Assembly (NCBI GenBank): GCA_964487255.1
Contig: CAZAQV010000047.1
Coordinates: 1 to 23,529 of the forward strand
Length of the DNA stretch: 23,529 nt
Reading direction: 5' to 3'
From: CAZAQV01 sp964487255
GTDB taxonomy: Bacteria > Myxococcota_A > Polyangia > Polyangiales > CAZAQV01
The position numbers and the translations under genes were made by a program. The notes under the pieces were generated by a model, which did not search any database, was not told where the DNA came from, and saw nothing but the letters and a program-made list of their open reading frames with translations. Positions 1 to 6,172 of this stretch are shown here, piece after piece; the first letter of the stretch is position 1; the number at the start of each line of letters is the position of its first letter.

Positions 1-527
1 AGCGCCGCGGGCCCGTCCTCCAGCAGCCGGTCCACCATCTCCCACTCGGCCTCCTGGATCTCCGCGACGTCCTCGTGCTCAAGGAATTTCTCCAACTCGT
101 CGATCAGCGTACCCAGGGCAGCCCCACCGGAGCTCGTGAGCAACCAGAGGGGGACACCGACCGCGCCACCGAAGGCCGCGATCCCCGCGCCCTGCGTGCT
201 GGCCGCGCCCGCCACCGCCGCGCCGCCGAGGGCCAGGCGGCTGGCCCAGCTGCGCTCGTCCCAGAGAAGCCGCTTCGACCTCACTCCCGCCTTGACGAGC
301 TGCTCCTTGAGCTGCTCGAGGATGGGGAGGACCACCTCCCGTCGAGCGGTGAGACGCACCGCCGTCACGGCACGAGCGAGCCGACGCCGGCCCGAAGTCC
401 GGACCTGCTGCATCTGGCGGGCCCAGCGATACAGCTCCCGACGCTGCTCGTCGTCGAGGTTCGCGACGGTCCGCTGAACAACGGTCAGGGACCGGGAACG
501 CTCCTGGGGATCGGGCGATGCATCCAT
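1..527 (-). CDS. Partial gene: unrecognised Gly/Ala-rich protein, probably membrane-associated (3' end off the window)
   Basis: About 175 codons read open from an ATG at 525-527 to the window edge with no stop. The start is supported by AGAGG (complement of 533-537) five bases upstream. The first 70 residues are charged and rich in Arg and Gln, probably helical. Next comes a basic, probably helical stretch (residues about 70-90), then a Gly/Ala-rich hydrophobic stretch at about 98-140 containing LALGGAAVAGAAS and FGGAVGVPLWLL, which could be one or two membrane segments or a membrane-inserting hairpin. The visible end is acidic (EKFLEHEDVAE). I do not recognise the family. It is divergent from mcrB, with 250 bases between the two starts. 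The gene is real by its codon pattern and start context, but its function is unknown. Confidence 0.65.
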   Translation of the reverse strand, partial: MDASPDPQERSRSLTVVQRTVANLDDEQRRELYRWARQMQQVRTSGRRRLARAVTAVRLTARREVVLPILEQLKEQLVKAGVRSKRLLWDERSWASRLALGGAAVAGAASTQGAGIAAFGGAVGVPLWLLTSSGGAALGTLIDELEKFLEHEDVAEIQEAEWEMVDRLLEDGPAA

Positions 528-662
528 GTCGACCTCTGCACCGGGGGGGGACGGGATTGGAGGATACGCCGCGGATGGACCGGGCGCCATCGCCTTCCCC
601 TCCCCGCCCGCTGGCCCGGCGCACCGTACCCGCCCTAAGCTGTGTCACACCCCAGCCGCAGA

Positions 663-689
663 TTGGGCTGATGCTCCCGGCGCTTAGAT
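663..689 (+). promoter_or_regulatory. Weak candidate promoter for mcrBC
   Basis: TTGGGC at 663-668 and TTAGAT at 684-689 are separated by 15 bases and lie about 90 bases before the TTG start of mcrB. Both hexamers match the sigma-70 consensus poorly (three or four of six), and the spacer is short. It is the best pair I see in this divergent gap and is only a suggestion. Confidence 0.18.
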
Positions 690-765
690 GGCCGATCCAC
701 AACCGGCCCCCAGGTCCCGTGGTCCGGATCGCCCCCCGTCCTCTCGGACACACCCGACATCCCCG

Positions 766-771
766 AAGGAG
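766..771 (+). promoter_or_regulatory. Ribosome binding site that fixes the TTG start of mcrB
   Basis: AAGGAG at 766-771 sits six bases before TTG at 778. The in-frame ATG at 688 has no comparable site, and the 30 residues it would add are Pro/Arg-rich and unlike a folded domain. This decides for the TTG start. Confidence 0.75.
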
Positions 772-777
772 AGCACC

Positions 778-3024
778 TTGGCCAAGTATCCTCCAGCTGA
801 GAAGATCCTCGACGCGGCCCAGACCTGGAAGGATCAGTGCCTTCTGTCGGATGGGTCCATGCTCTCCGATCGACGCCTTTGGAGATCCCAGAATTTCGCG
901 GAGTTGGACCGCTATTTCGTCCAAAACCTGGATGAGGGTGAGGGAGACTTCTTCGGCAAACTGGAGTTGCAGCTACAGCCAGCCACCCCGCACGCCAAAA
1001 TGCTGGCTGCTGAGCTCCTCTGGGTGATGTACCTAATGGTCTCCGAGAGCTCGATGGGAGCGGAGACCAAGCGCTTCCAGATCAAGCGGGTCTGGGAGTG
1101 GTCCGGGGAGCCCTTTCCGGAGGACCACCCGGCCGTGGGAGAGATCCTGGCCCAGGGCGTGGCCCATCCGGGGACGGCGTACCACACCCACCGCTGGAGG
1201 GAATTCCGGTTCTTCATCACCCTGATGGAGGACTGGAAAGCGGTCCCCGATTCCGAGCGCCGGAAGCTTCTGTCCGATCCCTGGGAGTTCGCCGGATGGC
1301 TGGAGGTCCGGGAGTTCGCCGACGCCCGCCAGCTCCGCCACGTCCTCCTCTTCCTCCTTTTCCCGGAACAGTTCGAGCGCATCGCTACGGCTTCGCACAA
1401 GCGGACCATCGTCCGGGTCTTCCGATCGGAGTGGGGTCAGGACCCCGAAGTGCCCGACTACTCAGACCGGATTGCGCTGGACCGCGAGGTCCTGAAGATC
1501 CGCGAACGGCTCGAAGAGGAGTACGGAGACGAGGTCAAACCCCTCGATTTCTACCTGCAACCGCTCCGTGATCTGTGGCGGGAGAAGAAGGCCCCCGAGG
1601 AGGAAGACGAGACGGACTGGCCGGACGAGGAGGAGGCCAAGGCATGGCTCGAGCAGCAGTTCGGCGGCGCCAACGTATGGCTCATCACCGCCGGCGAGGG
1701 CGGTCGACTCTGGCGGGAATTCCGGGACAAAGGGATGATCGCGGTGGGTTGGGACCATCTGGGCGACCTGGCCGACTACTCATCGCGCGACGCCATGCAC
1801 GACGCCATCGCGGAGCACGAGGGTCGGGAGAACCCGAGGAACGACTCCCTGGCAGTCTGGCAGTTCGCCCAGGAGATGAGCGAGGGGGACCTCGTGGTGG
1901 TGAAACAAGGCATCAAGAGCCTGCTCGGCTGGGGCCGGATCACCGGCCCCTACACCTTCGACCCGGAACGAGCGGAGTACCAGCACACCCGCCCGGTGAC
2001 ATGGGAGAAGACGGGCGAGTGGGACATCCCGAGTGACGCAGGCGTAACGGGCAAGCGCCTCACCGAATTCAGCCAGTACCCATCATGGACGCGGTGGGCC
2101 CTGGAGACGATGGGTGGGGCTCGGCGCACCGCCGACACCAGCACGGCCGAAGGGCCTTACACCCTCAATCACGCCCTCCGGGGATTGTTCTTAGACGCCA
2201 ATCAATTCGGGACCCTGCTCGACACCTTGAGCCGTCGCAAGAACGTGATCGTCCAGGGTCCTCCTGGCGTCGGCAAGACCTTCATGGCCCGGCGCCTGGC
2301 CTGGACCCTCATCGGACAAAGGAGCCCCCGGCACGTCGAGTTCGTCCAGTTCCACCAGTCCTATGCCTACGAGGACTTCGTCCAGGGTTGGCGCCCCAAT
2401 GAGCAGGGAGGGTTCATCCTCCGGCCAGGGGTCTTCCACACCTTCTGCGAGACGGCCCGCGAAGACCCTGGTACGCCCCACGTCTTCATCATCGACGAGA
2501 TCAACAGAGGCAACCTGAGCCGCATCTTCGGCGAGCTGATGATGCTCGTCGAGGGCGACAAGCGGGGGCCGGATCATGCGATCCCCCTCACGTATTCTCC
2601 GGGAGAACGGTTCTCGGTGCCCAAGAACCTCTACGTGGTCGGCCTGATGAATACCGCCGACCGGTCGCTGGCCCTCGTGGACTACGCCCTGCGACGGCGC
2701 TTCGGCTTCGTGGATCTGGAGCCGGCCTTCGGGTGGGAGCGGTTCAGCCAGCACCTGCTCAGCGTGGGGGTCGTCCCCGAGGTGGTGGAGATCATCAACG
2801 ACCGGATGGCCGGTCTGAACGAGTCCATCCGGGCCGACCGCCGGAACCTCGGGCCCGGCTTCGAGGTCGGGCACAGCTACTTCGTGCCCTCGGGGGACGA
2901 AGAAAATCTGGACCGCCCTTGGTACGATTCCATCATCGAGACCGAGGTGGCGCCCCTGCTCCGCGAATACTGGTTCGACCAGACCGACGTGCTCGACGAG
3001 CACCTCTCGATGCTGCTCCGGTGA
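778..3024 (+). CDS. mcrB: McrB-type AAA+ GTPase of a type IV (modified-DNA) restriction system, with an EVE/PUA-like domain
   Basis: This is the motor subunit of a McrBC system, which binds modified DNA, translocates with NTP hydrolysis and activates the McrC nuclease. The protein has 748 residues from the TTG start. Residues 1-260 form a helical domain seen in long McrB relatives, including HVLLFLLFPEQFERI. Residues about 299-430 (from NVWLITAGEGG to ITGPYTFD) look like an EVE/PUA-superfamily domain, a fold that reads modified bases. The C-terminal AAA+ module matches McrB closely: Walker A GPPGVGKT at 494-501, Walker B VFIIDEINRG at 569-578, NTADRS at 625-630 and an Arg-finger stretch LRRRFGF from 638. 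It is much longer than E. coli McrB because of the added N-terminal domains. Its stop overlaps the mcrC start as GTGA, so the two are translationally coupled. The motor assignment is very secure. The modified base recognised is unknown. Confidence 0.93.
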   Translation: MAKYPPAEKILDAAQTWKDQCLLSDGSMLSDRRLWRSQNFAELDRYFVQNLDEGEGDFFGKLELQLQPATPHAKMLAAELLWVMYLMVSESSMGAETKRFQIKRVWEWSGEPFPEDHPAVGEILAQGVAHPGTAYHTHRWREFRFFITLMEDWKAVPDSERRKLLSDPWEFAGWLEVREFADARQLRHVLLFLLFPEQFERIATASHKRTIVRVFRSEWGQDPEVPDYSDRIALDREVLKIRERLEEEYGDEVKPLDFYLQPLRDLWREKKAPEEEDETDWPDEEEAKAWLEQQFGGANVWLITAGEGGRLWREFRDKGMIAVGWDHLGDLADYSSRDAMHDAIAEHEGRENPRNDSLAVWQFAQEMSEGDLVVVKQGIKSLLGWGRITGPYTFDPERAEYQHTRPVTWEKTGEWDIPSDAGVTGKRLTEFSQYPSWTRWALETMGGARRTADTSTAEGPYTLNHALRGLFLDANQFGTLLDTLSRRKNVIVQGPPGVGKTFMARRLAWTLIGQRSPRHVEFVQFHQSYAYEDFVQGWRPNEQGGFILRPGVFHTFCETAREDPGTPHVFIIDEINRGNLSRIFGELMMLVEGDKRGPDHAIPLTYSPGERFSVPKNLYVVGLMNTADRSLALVDYALRRRFGFVDLEPAFGWERFSQHLLSVGVVPEVVEIINDRMAGLNESIRADRRNLGPGFEVGHSYFVPSGDEENLDRPWYDSIIETEVAPLLREYWFDQTDVLDEHLSMLLR

Positions 3025-4082
3025 AGATCCCGATCAAGAACCTCTACTATCTCCTCTGCTACGCCTCCGGCCAGCTGGAGCGGCTGGAGTTGGTGGGAGC
3101 GGCGGCCCTGGACCGGTTCGAGCGGGTCGAGGACCTGCTGGGCAAGGTTCTCGCGGAGGGGACCTTCCATCTGATCCGACAAGGAATCGACCGGGGCTAC
3201 CGCGAGATCACGGAGGAGATCCCGGGAGTGCGCGGAAAGCTGCTGGTGGGAGCCATGGCCACCCGCGCTGTGCGCGCCCGCGGCCGGACGATCTGCACCT
3301 TCGAGGAGTTCTCTCCCGACGTGCTCCACAACCGGATCCTACGCTCGAGCCTGGCCCTCTTGCTCCGTAGCGATGGACTCACCGATCGGGTCCGGAGCGA
3401 CGTATCGCTGGCACATCAGAAGCTCGACGGAATTCAGGTTGTTCGGCTGAACCGGAAGCTCTTCCGGCAAGTCCAGCTAGACCGCAACCAGCGCTTCTAC
3501 GGATTCCTCCTCTCGATATGCGAGCTAGTGGTCGAATCGGCCCTGGTCGGGGAGGAATCCGGACAACTCCACTTCCACGACTTCCGGCGAGACGAGAAGC
3601 GAATGTGGAAGGTGTTCGAGGACTTCGCGCTCGAGTTCTATCGGGCTGAGCAGTCTCGATTCCATGTCACCGGCCAACGCCACGTGCCCTGGGATCGGCC
3701 GCTGGACGACGAACGGCCGGACTATGACGCCCTGCCGGTGATGCAGTCGGACATTACGCTCGTCTCGGACGATCGCCGGATCGTCCTGGATACGAAGTTC
3801 TACCAGGAGCCCCTGTCGTCCCATCACGGAGCCCGGAAGCTCCGGTCCGGAAATCTCTACCAGCTACTGACCTATCTAGGGAACCGACAGGCCCGGCTTC
3901 CGGAAGGTCCAAGACATGAGGGCATCCTGCTGTACGCGGCGGTGAAAGAGTCCTTCCGGATCGATGTTGATCTCCAGGGATTCCGGGTCCAGGCCCGAAC
4001 GGTAGATCTCGACCGGCCATGGCAGGACGTACGTGAGGAGATGCTGGAAGTGCTCGAGCCGGAATACGTCGGTCACGGGTGA
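3021..4082 (+). CDS. mcrC: McrC-type PD-(D/E)XK nuclease subunit
   Basis: This is the nuclease partner of McrB. It starts at GTG 3021, overlapping the mcrB stop (GTGA), and gives 353 residues. An open frame continues 96 codons upstream but is antisense-like noise inside mcrB. The N-terminus (IKNLYYLLCYASG) and the middle (PDVLHNRILRSSLALLL) are typical of McrC. The catalytic core is near the C-terminus: D244 in QSDITLV, then D257-T-K259 in VLDTKFY, followed by KLRSGNLYQLLTYLG. This is the D-x(12)-DxK pattern of McrC, so the nuclease looks intact. The gene ends 13 bases before the stop of the convergent uvrD-like gene, with no obvious terminator between them. Length is close to E. coli McrC. 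Confidence 0.93.
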   Translation: MKIPIKNLYYLLCYASGQLERLELVGAAALDRFERVEDLLGKVLAEGTFHLIRQGIDRGYREITEEIPGVRGKLLVGAMATRAVRARGRTICTFEEFSPDVLHNRILRSSLALLLRSDGLTDRVRSDVSLAHQKLDGIQVVRLNRKLFRQVQLDRNQRFYGFLLSICELVVESALVGEESGQLHFHDFRRDEKRMWKVFEDFALEFYRAEQSRFHVTGQRHVPWDRPLDDERPDYDALPVMQSDITLVSDDRRIVLDTKFYQEPLSSHHGARKLRSGNLYQLLTYLGNRQARLPEGPRHEGILLYAAVKESFRIDVDLQGFRVQARTVDLDRPWQDVREEMLEVLEPEYVGHG

Positions 4083-4095
4083 CCGGCAGGGCCAA

Positions 4096-6168
4096 TCAGG
4101 CTTCAAGATCCTCCAGAAACTCCGACCCGGGCTCCACCCCCGTCACCAGCAGATTGTCCCGTGCCCGGGTGCACGCGACGTAGAGCAGATGCCGCTCGGT
4201 GTCGTAGACCTCCAAGAGGTCCGCCTCATCGCCGATGGTCTGGATCCGCGCATCCAGTGGAAGGACGTCGTCGTCGCACGCCATCACCACCACCGCCCCG
4301 AACTCCAGCCCCTTCGCCAGGTGCATGGTTGCCACAGCGACCCGCCCGGGGTCGAGATCGACTCGGTCATCAAGCTCAAGGGCCTCCAGACCTGCCTCGG
4401 CCACCGCCTCCAGCGCCCGGCCTAGCTCAGCCTCGGATCGCACGAAAACGGCCATGGTCCCCGAGCTCACCCCCTCCTCACCTCGGGAGCGCAGCCACTC
4501 CGCTATGGCCGCGATCTCGGCTCCTTCGTCCGGGTAGGTCGCGATGGTGGGCGGCGGACCATTGAAGACGCTTACCGTGTCGCTTCGGTCCTCCAGGTGT
4601 CCGTCGGCGTCTCCAAGCTCCGCGCCCAGCAGACGGTCCGCGTGTGTCCGGATCTGATGCGAGGTCCGGTAGTTCACGCGCAGCGTCTTGGACCGCCCTC
4701 GCACGTCCACGCCCAGAGCCTTCCAGGAGAAGGGGGCCTGGAAAATCCGTTGCCCGAGATCTCCGGCGAAGAAGAGGCCACTAGGGTCCTCCCCGCCCAG
4801 TGCCGCGAAGAAGCGTAGCTGAGAGACGGATAGATCCTGCGCTTCGTCGATGATGGCGAAATCATAGGGTGACCGCCGATCCGCTTCGAGCTTCTCGGCA
4901 AGGGCGGTGTAGGCTTCCGCCAGCGTCTTCTTCCCCGACGCCGCCAGCGTGGCCCGGACCCGTTCGAAGACTGGCCATAGGGCCTCCCGGTGGGACTCGG
5001 CAAGTCGGGTCCGACGCCCGATACGGCTCACGTCTCGGTAGGCTTCATAGGAACGGAGCTGCCAGGCATCGACCACCTGCTCCCACTCGCTCCGCACGAA
5101 GCTGGCCCGGAAGTTCTGGTCCGCCGAGCGGGCTAGTGCATTCTCCAGCGCCTGCCGCACGTCCTCCTCCCGCGCGAGGTCCAAGGGTCCGAGGAGTGCG
5201 CGGTAGAGCCGAAGCGCAAGGGTGTCCAACGCCTCCACGTCGACGCGCTCCATGACCCGCGGCTCATTGCCGACCAGCTTACGGAGCCGGGCCCGGAGAC
5301 CGGCTGCGAGGGTCCGCGTGAACGTGGTCAGAAGCACCCGCGCCTCCGGGTGCTGGCGGGCCAGGTGTACCGCCCGGTGGAGGGCGACGATGGTCTTGCC
5401 GGTCCCGGCAGATCCAGACACCCGGGCGGGGCCGTTGAAGTCGTGCTCTACCCAACGCCGCTGATCCGGGTGCAGGAAAACCAGCCACTGGTCCCATGGA
5501 TAATCCAGGGCACGTTCCAACTCCTCGGCATTCTCGATGACGCGGAAGCGGCGCTGAGCGTCGGGATGTTCAAACGGATCGTCGGGCGCCGGCTCGGGAA
5601 CCCGCGGGCGGCCGCCTGTGGCAAGCTCCAGGACCGCCTCCGCGGCCTCTGCGGGCAACCGCTCTGCCAGCGCCAGGAGGCGGTCTTCATCCGCACCGAG
5701 CAGGTCTTCGACCCAGTCCTCCGGCACCCCGTATCCGAGCAGCTCCTCTGCCGAGAAGCGCTCGAGGACCAGAGGTGTCGGCTTCGCCTTCCGTTCCTCC
5801 TGGATGTAGACCGGGACGACGATCTCCTTCTCCTTCACCGTCTCCCGGATCTCAACGATCTGGGCGGCGCCCGTGCGAGGATGAGCCTCCAGCTTTCGCC
5901 GAGCGGCCCAATCGTAGGCCGCGTCGTGGTGATCCACGTAGCAGAGGAGGAGGCTCCCGGCGCTCCGATGCACGATGATCCGGATGTCGGAGCCGGCGCG
6001 CACCGACCAGAAATTCTTGTCGCGGACACCGTCCAGGCGGTGAAAGCTGTGCCCGGGCCGCGCCGGGTCAACCTGGAGGTCGAAGACGGTGGTCTTCACC
6101 GTCTTCTGTTCCTCACCCGTCAGCCGGGCCAGGCTATCGGTGAAGGTGTCGGAGATCCGGAAGTCCAT
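4096..6168 (-). CDS. UvrD/Rep-like superfamily 1 helicase with an N-terminal RelE/ParE-like domain
   Basis: The protein has 690 residues. Residues 1-95 resemble a RelE/YafQ/ParE-fold toxin: a helical start, then HRLDGV, FWSVRAG, IRIIVHR and YVDHHDAAYDW. This matches the usual strand order ending in an HD-x-x-Y tail. Residues 100-220 are a mixed helical linker. The helicase follows: Walker A GSAGTGKT at 252-259, DEAQD at 441-445, a GDLGQRIF stretch, VNYRTSHQIR, and near the end ATMHLAKGLEF and LLYVACTRARDNL. All core SF1A motifs are present, so ATPase and 3'-5' translocase activity is likely. It is the last gene of the four-gene operon, starting 4 bases after the mod stop and without a clear ribosome site, which suggests coupling. 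The domain assignment of the first 95 residues is from pattern only. I cannot tell whether it is a ribonuclease, a DNA-binding module or a structural relic. Confidence 0.85.
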   Translation of the reverse strand: MDFRISDTFTDSLARLTGEEQKTVKTTVFDLQVDPARPGHSFHRLDGVRDKNFWSVRAGSDIRIIVHRSAGSLLLCYVDHHDAAYDWAARRKLEAHPRTGAAQIVEIRETVKEKEIVVPVYIQEERKAKPTPLVLERFSAEELLGYGVPEDWVEDLLGADEDRLLALAERLPAEAAEAVLELATGGRPRVPEPAPDDPFEHPDAQRRFRVIENAEELERALDYPWDQWLVFLHPDQRRWVEHDFNGPARVSGSAGTGKTIVALHRAVHLARQHPEARVLLTTFTRTLAAGLRARLRKLVGNEPRVMERVDVEALDTLALRLYRALLGPLDLAREEDVRQALENALARSADQNFRASFVRSEWEQVVDAWQLRSYEAYRDVSRIGRRTRLAESHREALWPVFERVRATLAASGKKTLAEAYTALAEKLEADRRSPYDFAIIDEAQDLSVSQLRFFAALGGEDPSGLFFAGDLGQRIFQAPFSWKALGVDVRGRSKTLRVNYRTSHQIRTHADRLLGAELGDADGHLEDRSDTVSVFNGPPPTIATYPDEGAEIAAIAEWLRSRGEEGVSSGTMAVFVRSEAELGRALEAVAEAGLEALELDDRVDLDPGRVAVATMHLAKGLEFGAVVVMACDDDVLPLDARIQTIGDEADLLEVYDTERHLLYVACTRARDNLLVTGVEPGSEFLEDLEA

Positions 6169-6172
6169 AGGA

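Noticed and set aside
543..550. Run of eight G upstream of the partial gene, considered as a phase-variable tract
   Set aside because: Single tract of modest length in a GC-rich genome with no sign of affecting a reading frame or a promoter spacer.
688..777. N-terminal extension of McrB from ATG 688
   Set aside because: Pro/Arg-rich residues with no ribosome site. TTG 778 has a strong AAGGAG at proper spacing.
79..924. Minus-strand open frame of 281 codons over the mcrB start
   Set aside because: Arg/Gly-rich, low-complexity translation that overlaps the clear start of mcrB and the partial gene at 1-527. It is a GC-frame shadow.
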